Shown: piece by piece, positions 1-9,583 of the stretch | How positions within the stretch are numbered: position 1 is the first letter of the stretch | Layout of the letters: each line of letters opens with the position of its first letter | Assembly: GCA_022769185.1 (NCBI GenBank) | Contig: JALEKG010000055.1 | Location: 1-45,285, forward strand | DNA: 45,285 bases | Source: Dorea sp. | GTDB taxonomy: Bacteria > Bacillota > Clostridia > Lachnospirales > Lachnospiraceae | Direction: 5' to 3' | Program-made: the position numbers and the translations under genes | Notes under the pieces: generated by a model | Told to the model about the DNA's origin: nothing | The model's input: only the letters and a program-made list of their open reading frames with translations | Database searches by the model: none

Positions 1-2
1 TG

Positions 3-536
3 CGAGAATATCAAAAATATTATGGCTGTGAACCGTCTGAAAACGTCTTGTGTGCTCTTTTAGATGTTGAATGGGAAAAACTACAAGAGATTAAGAAAAG
101 TACTGTGATGGGGCAAATAGACAGCTTGAGCAGACCAATGCTGGGACAGAATGATGATATTACCTGGGCAGATGCTGTGGCGGCTGATGAAAATATAGAA
201 GAGGATGTTATTAAACGCCTGGATGCTGTAGCTATGAAGGAGCGTCTATGGATTGCAGTAGATCAGTTGCCGGAAGAGCAGTCTGACGTGATAAGAAAGA
301 GATACAAGCAACGCATGACCGTCAAAGAAGTTGGCGATAGCCTTGCCATAAGTCCGGGAGCGGTCAGGAATATTGAAGAAAAAGCAATTAGATTACTGAG
401 AAGCCCTAGACGATGCAGAACGTTCCGTGCGTACTATGAGGAATATATAGAATCATACAGTTTTAGGCATGTTGGCGTGAGATCTTTTCAGAATACTTGG
501 ATGAGTGAAGTTGAGCGTGAAGTGTTGGGATGGTAG
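3..536 (+). CDS. Sigma-70-family-like protein, 5' end outside window
   Basis: The reading frame is open from the first bases of the window, so the gene starts upstream and only its last 177 codons are seen. A TTG at 48 is an unlikely start because good coding sequence precedes it. The middle of the visible part resembles sigma-70 region 4: a stretch beginning AVDQLPEEQ, followed by a helix-turn-helix around TVKEVGDSLAISPGAVRNI. This suggests DNA binding at a -35 element or a similar site. The rest, including an aromatic-rich C-terminus ending VLGW, is not recognisable to me. Such stand-alone region-4 proteins are common in prophages and integrative elements of Clostridia, so this may be the edge of an accessory element. 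The sequence just downstream (540-650) is very A+T rich. It is not linked in operon to ftsH, which has its own promoter. Confidence 0.6.
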   Translation, partial: REYQKYYGCEPSENVLCALLDVEWEKLQEIKKSTVMGQIDSLSRPMLGQNDDITWADAVAADENIEEDVIKRLDAVAMKERLWIAVDQLPEEQSDVIRKRYKQRMTVKEVGDSLAISPGAVRNIEEKAIRLLRSPRRCRTFRAYYEEYIESYSFRHVGVRSFQNTWMSEVEREVLGW

Positions 537-647
537 AGTGATACTTGAATGATACTAAAATAATTTATATAGTAAAAAATATACGAAATTAATTATAAAA
601 TCTTTATAAAAAAAGATAAAATAAACGTGATTTAATGCTGAAAAATT

Positions 648-687
648 CAGTCAGTCCTAATGTTTTTATTGATTTCTAGGTTGGCTG
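648..687 (+). other. Imperfect inverted repeat upstream of ftsH
   Basis: The arms 648-659 and 677-687 can pair over about 11 bases, with one bulge and several G-U pairs, around a T-rich loop. The right arm lies between the -35 and -10 of the predicted ftsH promoter. It could be a regulator site or a weak terminator for the upstream gene. No long T run follows. Confidence 0.3.
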
Positions 688-697
688 TCCTTATAAT
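669..697 (+). promoter_or_regulatory. Predicted sigma-A promoter of ftsH
   Basis: TTGATT at 669-674 and TATAAT at 692-697 are separated by 17 bases. Transcription would start near 704, leaving a short leader with the AGGAGG-type ribosome binding site at about 709-715. Confidence 0.55.
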
Positions 698-721
698 GGA
701 AAGGAATACAGGAGGATTAAA

Positions 722-2704
722 ATGGACAACCAAAATAATAATAACCAGAATAATAATAAAAATCCAAAACAGGGGATATCTTTTATTCTATTAGTTACAG
801 TGATTACATCGATCTTGGTTATGGCACTGTTCCAGTTTCAGGGGAATACTACTGCAACAGAAATTACGTATGATGAATTCCTGGATATGGTAGATAAAGG
901 AGAAGTTGCGGAAGTAGAACTCCAGAATGATAAGATTCTGATTACTGGGAAAAAGGGTGAGAATGGAGAACCTGCAAAAGAATATTATACAGGTGTAGTG
1001 CGAGATGATTCTCTGTCGGATCGGTTATATGAGGCAAAAGTAAAGTATAAGCAGGCGATACCGGATACTACTTCTTCTATAATATTAGAGATTATCTTTA
1101 CATTTCTTCCAATTGCATTTCTGGTAGGTATGATCGTGTGGATGACCAGAAAGATGTCTAAAGGCGGAGGAATGATGGGCATTGGAAAGAGCAATGCCAA
1201 GATGTATGTGGAAAAGCAGACCGGAGTTACTTTTAAAGATGTTGCCGGACAAGATGAGGCAAAAGAATCTCTGCAGGAAGTGGTAGATTTCCTGCATAAT
1301 CCGGGAAAATACACCAGCGTAGGGGCAAAGCTCCCGAAAGGTGCACTTCTCGTAGGCCCTCCGGGAACCGGTAAGACGCTGCTTGCCAAGGCAGTAGCCG
1401 GTGAGGCAAAAGTACCGTTCTTTTCACTGAGTGGTTCAGCGTTTGTGGAAATGTATGTTGGTGTGGGTGCTTCCAGAGTCCGTGACCTCTTTAAACAGGC
1501 ACAGCAGATGGCACCGTGTATTATCTTTATTGATGAAATTGATGCAATCGGAAAGAGCCGTGATAATCAGCTTGGAGGAAATGATGAGCGTGAACAGACG
1601 TTGAATCAGCTGCTTGCCGAGATGGATGGATTTGAAAGCAATAAAGGACTTGTGCTTTTGGCTGCAACCAACCGTCCAGAGATCCTGGATCCGGCACTTT
1701 TAAGACCGGGACGTTTTGATCGCCGGATTATTGTCGAGAAACCGGATCTGAAGGGAAGAGTTGATGTCTTAAAAGTACATTCGAAAGATGTCAGAATGGA
1801 TGAGACGGTAGATCTGGAAGAAATTGCACTGGCAACGAGCGGTGCAGTAGGTTCTGATCTTGCCAATATGATCAATGAAGCTGCAATCAATGCTGTTAAA
1901 CATGGAAGAAATGCGGTTTCTCAGTCAGATCTGTTCGAAGCGGTGGAGGTAGTGCTGGTCGGTAAGGAGAAGAAAGACCGTATTATGAGTCAGGAGGAAA
2001 GAAGAATCGTATCCTACCATGAAGTTGGACATGCGCTGGTCAGTGCCCTTCAGAAGGATTCCGAGCCGGTACAGAAGATTACGATCGTTCCGCGTACGAT
2101 GGGAGCTCTTGGTTACGTAATGCAGACACCGGAAGAAGAGAAGTTCCTGAATACGAAGAAAGAACTGGAAGCAATGTTGGTCGGCCTTCTTGCAGGACGT
2201 GCGGCAGAGGAAGTTGTATTTGATACGGTAACGACAGGTGCTTCTAATGATATTGAAAAAGCAACGAATGTGGCGAGAGCCATGATTACGCAGTATGGTA
2301 TGAGTGAGAAATTCGGACTGATTGGTCTGGAATCCATTCAGAATCGTTATCTTGACGGAAGACCTGTAAGTAATTGCGGGCAGGAAACAGCTTCTGAGAT
2401 CGATCAGGAAGTGATGAAAATGCTGAAAGAAGCATATGAAGAAGCAAAGAGGCTTCTGACAGAACACAGAAAGGCATTAGACGAGATCGCAGCATTCCTG
2501 ATTGAAAAAGAAACTATTACTGGAAAAGAGTTTATGGAAATCTTCCATAAGGTAGAAGGCATTGATCCGGATGCTCCGAAAAAAGAGGGAGCAAGGATTG
2601 GTATGAATCCGGTTGTTGGAGAGAATTTTGTAATGAAGCCGGCAGAAGAGATTCCGGATGAGAAGAAAACTATTGATGAACCAGCGGAAGAAAAACAGGA
2701 ATAA
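722..2704 (+). CDS. ftsH: ATP-dependent zinc metalloprotease FtsH
   Basis: Membrane-anchored AAA+ protease that extracts and degrades misfolded membrane proteins and some short-lived cytosolic regulators. At 660 residues it has the usual length. After an Asn-rich N-terminus come a first membrane helix (about residues 19-39), an external segment, and a second helix (about 120-142). The AAA+ module has Walker A GPPGTGKT at 212-219 and Walker B IIFIDEID at 267-274. The zinc protease motif HEVGH is at 433-437. The acidic C-terminal tail is variable in the family. The start is set by a strong GGAGG element a few bases upstream of ATG 722. It is transcribed alone, between its own promoter and a terminator at 2744-2780. 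Confidence 0.97.
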   Translation: MDNQNNNNQNNNKNPKQGISFILLVTVITSILVMALFQFQGNTTATEITYDEFLDMVDKGEVAEVELQNDKILITGKKGENGEPAKEYYTGVVRDDSLSDRLYEAKVKYKQAIPDTTSSIILEIIFTFLPIAFLVGMIVWMTRKMSKGGGMMGIGKSNAKMYVEKQTGVTFKDVAGQDEAKESLQEVVDFLHNPGKYTSVGAKLPKGALLVGPPGTGKTLLAKAVAGEAKVPFFSLSGSAFVEMYVGVGASRVRDLFKQAQQMAPCIIFIDEIDAIGKSRDNQLGGNDEREQTLNQLLAEMDGFESNKGLVLLAATNRPEILDPALLRPGRFDRRIIVEKPDLKGRVDVLKVHSKDVRMDETVDLEEIALATSGAVGSDLANMINEAAINAVKHGRNAVSQSDLFEAVEVVLVGKEKKDRIMSQEERRIVSYHEVGHALVSALQKDSEPVQKITIVPRTMGALGYVMQTPEEEKFLNTKKELEAMLVGLLAGRAAEEVVFDTVTTGASNDIEKATNVARAMITQYGMSEKFGLIGLESIQNRYLDGRPVSNCGQETASEIDQEVMKMLKEAYEEAKRLLTEHRKALDEIAAFLIEKETITGKEFMEIFHKVEGIDPDAPKKEGARIGMNPVVGENFVMKPAEEIPDEKKTIDEPAEEKQE

Positions 2705-2743
2705 TATAACGGAAACAGAAAATAAAATGAAGCAAACCACAAG

Positions 2744-2780
2744 AAAGGAGAGGCTGCCAGGAAAGCAGTCGCTCCTTTTT
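2744..2780 (+). terminator. Rho-independent terminator after ftsH
   Basis: Stem AAGGAG...CTGC pairs with GCAG...CTCCTT around a short loop, with a few wobble or mismatched pairs in the middle, followed directly by a T run. Confidence 0.8.
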
Positions 2781-2791
2781 ACAATGTGTGC

Positions 2792-2820
2792 TTGATATCT
2801 GTTCCGGGAACTTTTAAAAT
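2792..2820 (+). promoter_or_regulatory. Predicted sigma-A promoter of uvrC
   Basis: TTGATA at 2792-2797 and TAAAAT at 2815-2820 are separated by 17 bases. It lies just after the ftsH terminator, and uvrC starts at 2855. Confidence 0.6.
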
Positions 2821-2854
2821 AGTAGCATAACCGGGGAGGATAGAGGAGGCACAC

Positions 2855-4726
2855 ATGGAAAAAATGAATGAGGCTGGAAAAATGAGTACATTTGATATAC
2901 AGGAAGAATTAAAAAAACTGCCAGGAAAGCCGGGAGTTTATATTATGCATGATGAAAAGGATGCGATCATTTATGTAGGAAAAGCCATCAGTTTAAAGAA
3001 CCGGGTAAGACAGTATTTTCAGACCAGTCGAAATAAGGGAGCTAAGATTGAGCAGATGGTGACTCACATCACCAGATTTGAATATATTGTGACGGATTCT
3101 GAGCTGGAAGCTCTGGTATTGGAATGTAATCTGATTAAAGAGCATCGACCCAAATATAATACCATGCTAATGGATGATAAAACCTATCCTTTCATCAAGG
3201 TAACGGTAAATGAGCCTTTCCCCCGTGTAATGATGGCAAGGCGAATGGTAAAAGATAAAGCAAAATATTTTGGCCCATATACAAGTGCGGGAGCTGTAAA
3301 AGACACGATAGAGTTAATTAGGAAACTTTATCATGTCAGAAGCTGTAATCGCAATCTCCCAAAGGATATTAGAAAAGAGAGACCATGTCTGAATTATCAT
3401 ATCCATCAGTGTGAAGCACCGTGTCAGGGATATGTTTCGCAGGAAGAATATAGAAAATCAATTCAGAAAGTGCTTCATTTTTTAAATGGGAATTATGATT
3501 TTATCTTGAAAGAACTGGAGGAGAAGATGCAGGCAGCGGCTGATTCCCTGGAGTTTGAAAAAGCAATAGAATACAGGGAGCTTTTGTCCAGCGTACAAAA
3601 AATAGCCCAGAAACAGAAGATTACAGACACAGCAGGAGATGATCGTGATATTCTGGCGTTGGCAGCAGAAGAGGAAGATGCTGTAGTACAGGTATTTTTT
3701 ATCCGGGGAGGACGTCTGATCGGAAGAGATCACTTTTATTTAAAAATCGCAAAGGATGAGTCACAGAGTGAGATCCTTTCCAGCTTTGTAAAACAATTTT
3801 ACGCGGGGACTCCTTATATTCCGGCTGAATTAATGTTGCCGGAAGAAATTGAAGATCATGAAGTGGTAGAAGAATGGCTGACGAAGAGACGGGGGCATCG
3901 TGTACATGTGAAGGTTCCGAAAAAAGGAACGAAAGAAAAACTGGTAGAACTGGCTCAGAAGAATGCTCAGATGGTTCTAAATAATGATAAGGAACGTTTG
4001 AAAAGAGAAGAGGGAAGAACGATTGGTGCGGTGAAGGAGCTGGAAAAAATGCTTGGCCTCCAGGGAGTTGCCCGTATGGAAGCGTTTGATATTTCAAATA
4101 CAAACGGATTTGATTCTGTCGGATCTATGGTCGTGTATGAAAGAGGAAAACCGAAACGAAATGATTACCGAAAATTTAAGATTAAAAGTGTTCAGGGACC
4201 GGATGATTATGCAAGTATGGAAGAGGTGCTGACAAGAAGGTTTGAACATGGTCTCAGAGAGAAGGATGGAGAAAAAGAGTCAGGGGGATTTACTGCTTTC
4301 CCGGATCTGATTTTGATGGACGGAGGTAAAGGACAGGTTAACATAGCTGTACAGGTATTGGAAAAAATGCATCTGAATATCCCGGTATGCGGAATGGTAA
4401 AAGATGACTGTCATCATACCAGAGGACTTTATTATCAGAATGAGGAACTTCCAATTGACAGAAATTCTGAGTGTTTTCGTCTGATCACCAGGATTCAGGA
4501 TGAGGCACATCGGTTTGCGATTACATTTCACAGGCAGCTTCGAAGCAAAGGTCAGGTACATTCTGTTTTGGATGATATCCCGGGTATTGGACCGGCCAGA
4601 AGAAAAGATCTTATGAGAAGCTTTGAGAATATCGAAGCAATAAAAAATGCTTCCGTTGAAGAATTAAAAGTACTTCCGTCCATGAATGAAAAATCAGCAC
4701 AGGAAGTATATAATTTTTTTCACTAA
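2855..4726 (+). CDS. uvrC: Excinuclease ABC subunit C
   Basis: Nuclease subunit of nucleotide excision repair. With UvrB bound at a lesion it cuts the damaged strand on both sides. The 623 residues fit the family. A GIY-YIG nuclease domain lies near the N-terminus ([10 protein letters not shown] then IIYVGKA, about residues 27-45). A UVR motif that contacts UvrB lies at about 215-245 ([13 protein letters not shown]). The RNase H-like second nuclease domain follows. A C-terminal helix-hairpin-helix ([13 protein letters not shown], about 573-590) binds DNA. The start ATG 2855 has a strong AGAGGAGG site. An internal ATG four codons later is possible but less well spaced. Its partner uvrB begins at the far right end of the window, so the two are not in one operon. 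Confidence 0.97.
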   Translation: MEKMNEAGKMSTFDIQEELKKLPGKPGVYIMHDEKDAIIYVGKAISLKNRVRQYFQTSRNKGAKIEQMVTHITRFEYIVTDSELEALVLECNLIKEHRPKYNTMLMDDKTYPFIKVTVNEPFPRVMMARRMVKDKAKYFGPYTSAGAVKDTIELIRKLYHVRSCNRNLPKDIRKERPCLNYHIHQCEAPCQGYVSQEEYRKSIQKVLHFLNGNYDFILKELEEKMQAAADSLEFEKAIEYRELLSSVQKIAQKQKITDTAGDDRDILALAAEEEDAVVQVFFIRGGRLIGRDHFYLKIAKDESQSEILSSFVKQFYAGTPYIPAELMLPEEIEDHEVVEEWLTKRRGHRVHVKVPKKGTKEKLVELAQKNAQMVLNNDKERLKREEGRTIGAVKELEKMLGLQGVARMEAFDISNTNGFDSVGSMVVYERGKPKRNDYRKFKIKSVQGPDDYASMEEVLTRRFEHGLREKDGEKESGGFTAFPDLILMDGGKGQVNIAVQVLEKMHLNIPVCGMVKDDCHHTRGLYYQNEELPIDRNSECFRLITRIQDEAHRFAITFHRQLRSKGQVHSVLDDIPGIGPARRKDLMRSFENIEAIKNASVEELKVLPSMNEKSAQEVYNFFH

Positions 4727-4747
4727 GATGTCTCAGTGTGTTATAAT
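4719..4747 (+). promoter_or_regulatory. Predicted promoter of hprK-glk
   Basis: TTCACT at 4719-4724 overlaps the end of uvrC. A perfect TATAAT lies at 4742-4747 after a 17-base spacer. The implied leader is about 80 bases and contains a hairpin at 4779-4810. Confidence 0.5.
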
Positions 4748-4778
4748 GACGTTAGATTATTTTTTTTAGATGGAAGAT

Positions 4779-4810
4779 GACTCCCGCCATTTGCAGGCGG
4801 TGAGAGAGTC
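4779..4810 (+). other. Hairpin in hprK leader
   Basis: GACTC plus CCGCC (4779-4788) can pair with GGCGG (4796-4800) and GAGTC (4806-4810), leaving a five-base bulge TGAGA and a seven-base loop. No T run follows, so it is not a standard terminator. It could influence mRNA stability or regulation. Confidence 0.4.
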
Positions 4811-4832
4811 TTGAAGTGTAAAGGAGAGGGAA

Positions 4833-5759
4833 ATGGCTAACAAAGTGAAGTTACAAAAGATTGTAGAAAAAATGAATCTGAAGAATCTTACCCCTGATCT
4901 TGATCTTTCTGAGAAGGGAGTAGAGATTCCAGATATTAACAGACCGGCACTGCAGCTGACAGGATTTTTTGAACATTTTGATTCTGAAAGGGTTCAGATT
5001 ATTGGGTATGTGGAATATACGTTTTTAGAAAAAATGGAGGAAGGAGAGAAGAAAAAGATCTATGAGACTCTTTTATCTTATAAGATTCCATGTCTGATCT
5101 TCTGCAGGAATCTTCCGCCGGAGCAGATGTTGCTTGATATGGCTGCAGAGGCAGATGTTCCAATCTTCCAGACAGAGAAGAAAACCTCAGAATTTACTTC
5201 TGAACTGATCCGCTGGCTGAATGTACAGCTTGCTCCTTGTATCTCGATTCATGGTGTGCTGGTGGATGTATATGGTGTTGGTGTACTGATTATGGGTGAA
5301 AGTGGAATTGGTAAAAGTGAGGCTGCACTTGAGCTGATCAAGAGAGGACACCGTCTGGTCAGTGATGATGTTGTTGAAATACGAAGAGTCAGTGATGAGA
5401 CGCTTGTGGGTTCTGCACCTGATATTACCAGACACTTTATTGAACTTCGTGGTATTGGAATCGTGGATGTAAAAACATTGTTTGGTGTATTGAGTGTTAG
5501 AGAAACTCAGAATATTGATCTTGTGATTACGCTGGAAGAGTGGAATCGTGATAAAGAATATGACCGTCTTGGACTGGAAGAAGAATATACAGAATTTCTT
5601 GGAAATAAGGTGGTATGTCATCATCTGCCGATTCGTCCGGGTCGTAATCTGGCAATCATTGTTGAAACTGCGGCGATCAATCACAGACAGAAACAGATGG
5701 GGTATAATGCAGCCCAGGAGTTATACAAACGTGTTCAGCAGAATATGACAAGAAAATAG
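4833..5759 (+). CDS. hprK: HPr kinase/phosphorylase
   Basis: Bifunctional enzyme that phosphorylates or dephosphorylates Ser46 of the phosphocarrier HPr. It thereby sets CcpA-dependent carbon catabolite repression in Gram-positive bacteria. The 308 residues match the family. The P-loop GESGIGKS is at residues 155-162. The family signature ELRGIGIVDV follows at about 203-212. The N-terminal half is the less conserved domain typical of HprK. The start is supported by AAGGAGAGG upstream of ATG 4833. The glucokinase gene begins only 13 bases after the stop, so the two are almost certainly co-transcribed and form a sugar-sensing and sugar-phosphorylation pair. Confidence 0.96.
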   Translation: MANKVKLQKIVEKMNLKNLTPDLDLSEKGVEIPDINRPALQLTGFFEHFDSERVQIIGYVEYTFLEKMEEGEKKKIYETLLSYKIPCLIFCRNLPPEQMLLDMAAEADVPIFQTEKKTSEFTSELIRWLNVQLAPCISIHGVLVDVYGVGVLIMGESGIGKSEAALELIKRGHRLVSDDVVEIRRVSDETLVGSAPDITRHFIELRGIGIVDVKTLFGVLSVRETQNIDLVITLEEWNRDKEYDRLGLEEEYTEFLGNKVVCHHLPIRPGRNLAIIVETAAINHRQKQMGYNAAQELYKRVQQNMTRK

Positions 5760-5772
5760 GGGGACTTAGATT

Positions 5773-6702
5773 ATGAAATATTGTTTTGGAGTTGATATTG
5801 GCGGTACTACTGTTAAAATTGGTCTTTTTACAACAGAAGGAGAGCTTTTGGATAAATGGGAGATAAAAACCCGTACGGAGAATAAGGGAGAAGCGATTCT
5901 TCCAGACATTGCTGAATCATTAAAAGAAAAAATGGAAGAAAAGCAGATTGACAGAGAAGAGATGTCTGGAATTGGAATTGGTATTCCGGCACCGGTAAGT
6001 GCAGACGGAATCGTTCAGAATACGGCGAATCTGGGCTGGGGATATAAAGAAGTGAAGCGAGAGCTGGAAGAACTGACCGGTATGAGAGTTGCAGTAGGAA
6101 ATGATGCGAATGTTGCAGCTTTAGGTGAGATGTGGCTGGGAGCTGGTAAAGGGAAAAAGGATATGATCATGGTCACTCTGGGAACAGGAGTTGGCGGAGG
6201 CGTTATCGTGAATGGGCAGCCTCTCGTTGGGGCACATGGTGCCGGAGGCGAGATCGGGCATCTGTGTGTGAATTATGAAGAGACCGATCATTGTGGATGT
6301 GGTAATACCGGATGTCTGGAACAGTATGCGTCTGCAACAGGAATCACCAGACTTGCTCAGAAGAGACTGGAAAAAGATGATGCCAAGACTTCTTTAAGAG
6401 GACAGAAACTGAGCGCAAAAGCCGTTTTTGATGCCTTAAAAGAAGGAGATCAAGTGGCAGAAGAGATTGTGGAAGAATTTGGGGCATATCTTGGACATGC
6501 AATGGCGAATCTGGCAGCGGTAGCAGATCCTTCTGTAATTGTAATCGGAGGAGGAGTTTCGAAAGCAGGAGAGATCCTTCTTGGATATGTAGAAAAGAAT
6601 TTTAAAGAGAAAGCATTCTTTGCAAATAAAGATACCGAGTTTGTTCTGGCAACACTGGGGAATGATGCAGGAATTTGTGGAGCGGCGAAGCTGATATTGT
6701 AA
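5773..6702 (+). CDS. ROK-family glucokinase
   Basis: Phosphorylates glucose to glucose-6-phosphate using ATP. The N-terminal phosphate-binding loop reads DIGGTTVKIG. The sugar-binding and catalytic-base region VGNDANVAALGE lies at about residues 107-118. The ROK zinc site is complete: GEIGH followed by CGCGNTGC, with Cys174, Cys176 and Cys181 as ligands. No N-terminal helix-turn-helix is present, so this is an enzyme and not a ROK repressor. The 309 residues are standard for ROK glucokinases of Firmicutes (often called glkA or glcK). It is the second gene of the hprK operon and ends at a strong terminator shared with the convergent PBP gene. Glucose specificity is inferred from family and context. 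Another hexose is possible. Confidence 0.9.
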   Translation: MKYCFGVDIGGTTVKIGLFTTEGELLDKWEIKTRTENKGEAILPDIAESLKEKMEEKQIDREEMSGIGIGIPAPVSADGIVQNTANLGWGYKEVKRELEELTGMRVAVGNDANVAALGEMWLGAGKGKKDMIMVTLGTGVGGGVIVNGQPLVGAHGAGGEIGHLCVNYEETDHCGCGNTGCLEQYASATGITRLAQKRLEKDDAKTSLRGQKLSAKAVFDALKEGDQVAEEIVEEFGAYLGHAMANLAAVADPSVIVIGGGVSKAGEILLGYVEKNFKEKAFFANKDTEFVLATLGNDAGICGAAKLIL

Positions 6703-6768
6703 TCAGGAATCCGATCAGAAGAGGAGCAATTTGGCTACTGTATAATACGAATAAAAATTTCTAAAAAG

Positions 6769-6806
6769 AGAAATCCGCCTGAGATAAAAATCTCAGGCGG
6801 ATTTCT
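6769..6806. terminator. Bidirectional terminator between glk and PBP gene
   Basis: A perfect 17-bp inverted repeat (6769-6785 and 6790-6806) with a four-base AAAA loop. Read on the minus strand it is followed by a T tract, so it works best for the PBP gene. It can also stop the plus-strand hprK-glk transcript. Confidence 0.9.
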
Positions 6807-6832
6807 GCAAATTTACACATTTTAGATTTGTT

Positions 6833-9427
6833 TTAAGGAGAAGAGGGTACATCTGGAATATTAGTACCACCATTATTGCCGCCGGTATTACCACCAGTGT
6901 TACCGCCGGTGTTGCCACCAGTGTTGCCGCCGGTGTTACCACCGTTATTATCGCCAGTGTTGCCACCGGTATTGCCACCAGTATTACCACCAGTGTTCTC
7001 ACTAGGGGTGGAAGGAGTTTCTCCTTCTTCTGGTTCTTCTTCACCAGTTTCTTCCTCCTCCTCTTCCTCGTCGGAATTTCCATGTCCCGGACAGCTTTCG
7101 GTTGGAGCTGTATCTTTGGCAAAATATTCTGTCATTGCCGGACAACTACCGGATACTGCTAGTTTACCCGTGAGTGTACAGATCGTTTTTTGCTCTACAG
7201 AAGACGGCATCTCAAAGTCTTTTGGTTCCAGATTTTCGTGAATGCGACTCATAATGCTTCGCCATATACGGAATCGGAAACTGGTATCATAGTCACAAGG
7301 TTTATTATCATCATAGCCGCCCCATACAGCGCAGGTGTAATATGGGGTAAAACCACAGAACCACAGGTCCACGTTGGATGAGGTGGTACCGGTTTTACCT
7401 GCTACCGGCATATTTGAAAGCTGGCAGGACGTACCTGTACCTGATGTTACTACATCCTCCATTGCACTGGTAAGCAGAGCGGCAGTGCTTTCTTTGAGCA
7501 CTGTGCGGGATTCTCCCTGACCGTCTAAAAGCACATTACCGTCATGGTCCAGGATCTTTGTATATAGAGTAGGTTCATTGTAGACACCGCCATTTGCAAT
7601 CGTAGCATAAGCAGCACACATTTCATAATTATATACACCTTCGGTAATACCGCCAAGAGCCAGTGTTTGTGAAGTCTTATCATTAAAATACTGACCATTA
7701 ATCTCAGTATCTTCACCGAGAAGCGTACTGATGCCGAATTTCTTACAGTAATCAAATCCTAATTCCTGCGTGATCTCATCACTTAATTTTACAGCACAGA
7801 CATTGACAGAATTTTGTATTGCTTTTCGAATGGTTGTAGGACCACGGTATTGGCCGTTGGCATTCTTGAGTATGGATCCGTTTTTTAGAGTATAGGGTTC
7901 GTCTTCAATGACCGTTGCAAGCGTTTTGCCACAAGAGTCCAGTGCGGGTGCATAAGAAGCGAGGATTTTAAAACAGGAACCGGGTTGTCTCTTGGCACCT
8001 TTGTAGGCTCTGTTTAGACCAAGACTGGTCGTTTTCTCCCCACGGCCTCCAACCATAGCCTTAATTTGGCCGGTTGACTGATCCATAATAGTGATAGATG
8101 CCTGTGGCTGAGGTGTGACACTAAATCGTTCGTCATAAGTGTCTCCGTCTTGTGCAATGGTTGCTTTCCATTCTTCAACCATTGCCCGTGCGGCATCTTC
8201 ACTGGAATAAAGAAGTCCCTGATCTTTATTATAAGTTTCTTTTACATAGTTTTTAATATTGTTGCTTCCATAATTTTCTATGGTTCCATCAGCTCTGGTA
8301 ACTGTAAGGGCATAATCCAGACCATATTCTTTGAGTCCCGGATAATTAGAATCGTTGTTCATCTCTTCATCACAGATCTGCTGCATAGTGACGTTTTGTG
8401 TGGAATAAATACTCAGGCCACCGCTGTATACTGCATTATAAGCTTGTGTTTCTGTATATCCGAGCTGATCGCAAAGATCCTGAATTACCTGTTCAGCTAA
8501 AGCGTCTACAAAATAACTGTAAGGGTTATCATTGTCAACAGTGTTATTTACTGTCTGGATTCTTGCGTAGACATCGTCTGCCATTGCTTCGTCGTAGGAT
8601 GCCTGGTCTATATAACCCTGATCAAGCATATATTTTAATACTTTATCGCGGCGTTTCTGATTATCTTCTGGATTAGTCAGTGGATTATACTCGGTCGGAT
8701 TCTGAGTGATTCCGGCAATTACAGCACATTCTGAAAGTGTCAGTTCAGAGACATCTTTTCCAAAATATCTCATAGATGCAGCCTGTACACCGAGACAGTT
8801 CTGACCAAGGTTGATGGTATTCAGATAGCTCTCCAGAATGGTATCCTTGTCCATCTGTTTTTCAATCTGAAGTGCAAGATACTGTTCCTGAATTTTTCGT
8901 TCTACCCGGTCATATAACGTTTTTTCCTGTGTAAAATTTGGAAATACGTTATTTTTAATCAGCTGTTGAGTAAGAGTACTGGCGCCTTCTGTAAAATGGA
9001 AACCGGAAGTGATCCCTACAACAGCTGCACGTGCGATTCCCTGAAGATCAATACCATTATGTTCATAGAAACGTTCGTCTTCAATTGCTACAAACGCATG
9101 CTGAAGATCCTTCGGTATTTCATCGATGGACTTGTACACACGATTTGAACCGGAAGATACAAATCGCTCAATCTCCGTCGTTCCATCATCAGCATAAACA
9201 AAAGTAGTAAATCCTTTCGGCTTTACGTCTTCAGGAGAAACTTCAGGGCAATTGGCAATAATCTTTTTTGCAAAGAGTCCACCACCGATGACACCGGCTA
9301 CTGCCAATATAATAATACATAAGAGCAGAGCTTTGAATAATCGGATGCCGATACGTTTTCCCTGCATGGTGGATTTGGACGTTATTTTCTTTTGCTTTTG
9401 CGAAGCTTTTTTCTTTCCATAATTCAT
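6833..9427 (-). CDS. Class A penicillin-binding protein (bifunctional glycosyltransferase/transpeptidase)
   Basis: Polymerises and cross-links peptidoglycan outside the membrane. A Lys-rich cytoplasmic N-terminus is followed by one membrane helix (about residues 30-52). The glycosyltransferase 51 domain contains EDERFYEH at 116-123, with the catalytic Glu. The transpeptidase domain has the three expected motifs: SCFK with nucleophile Ser484, SVN at 540-542, and KTGT at 678-681. The 864 residues resemble PBP1a-type enzymes. The last roughly 75 residues are unusual: a run of Glu followed by about eleven GGNT-type repeats, probably a flexible wall-spanning tail. The start has an AAGGAGG site. 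It is single, with its own promoter and a terminator at the 3' end. Confidence 0.95.
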   Translation of the reverse strand: MNYGKKKASQKQKKITSKSTMQGKRIGIRLFKALLLCIIILAVAGVIGGGLFAKKIIANCPEVSPEDVKPKGFTTFVYADDGTTEIERFVSSGSNRVYKSIDEIPKDLQHAFVAIEDERFYEHNGIDLQGIARAAVVGITSGFHFTEGASTLTQQLIKNNVFPNFTQEKTLYDRVERKIQEQYLALQIEKQMDKDTILESYLNTINLGQNCLGVQAASMRYFGKDVSELTLSECAVIAGITQNPTEYNPLTNPEDNQKRRDKVLKYMLDQGYIDQASYDEAMADDVYARIQTVNNTVDNDNPYSYFVDALAEQVIQDLCDQLGYTETQAYNAVYSGGLSIYSTQNVTMQQICDEEMNNDSNYPGLKEYGLDYALTVTRADGTIENYGSNNIKNYVKETYNKDQGLLYSSEDAARAMVEEWKATIAQDGDTYDERFSVTPQPQASITIMDQSTGQIKAMVGGRGEKTTSLGLNRAYKGAKRQPGSCFKILASYAPALDSCGKTLATVIEDEPYTLKNGSILKNANGQYRGPTTIRKAIQNSVNVCAVKLSDEITQELGFDYCKKFGISTLLGEDTEINGQYFNDKTSQTLALGGITEGVYNYEMCAAYATIANGGVYNEPTLYTKILDHDGNVLLDGQGESRTVLKESTAALLTSAMEDVVTSGTGTSCQLSNMPVAGKTGTTSSNVDLWFCGFTPYYTCAVWGGYDDNKPCDYDTSFRFRIWRSIMSRIHENLEPKDFEMPSSVEQKTICTLTGKLAVSGSCPAMTEYFAKDTAPTESCPGHGNSDEEEEEEETGEEEPEEGETPSTPSENTGGNTGGNTGGNTGDNNGGNTGGNTGGNTGGNTGGNTGGNNGGTNIPDVPSSP
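6867..6998 (-). repeat. 12-bp tandem repeat encoding GGNT tail of the PBP
   Basis: About eleven in-frame 12-base units, each encoding Gly-Gly-Asn-Thr or a close variant such as GGNN or GDNN. Unit length is a multiple of three, so copy-number change would lengthen or shorten the tail without frameshift. Third-position differences between units show it is not freshly expanded. Confidence 0.9.
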
Positions 9428-9454
9428 GCGTTTAGGCCTCCTTCATACCATGTC

Positions 9455-9483
9455 ATTATAGCAAATAAGCAGTTGATTATAAA
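9455..9483 (-). promoter_or_regulatory. Predicted promoter of PBP gene
   Basis: On the minus strand TTTATA (9483-9478), a 17-base spacer ending in the extended -10 TGC, and TATAAT (9460-9455). Confidence 0.55.
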
Positions 9484-9583
9484 GAAAAAAATAAAAAGTT
9501 CATATTTCAGTAGGAAAATCTTAAGAAATTCGTTATAGTTATATGTAGATGTTGTATGAAAAGATACGAAAGGAAGATAGATA

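Noticed and set aside
6867..6998. Regular repeat resembling a CRISPR-like or intergenic minisatellite array
   Set aside because: The units are 12 bases, contiguous and in frame within the PBP gene, so they are coding repeats. The plus-strand Pro-rich frame over them is an antisense shadow.
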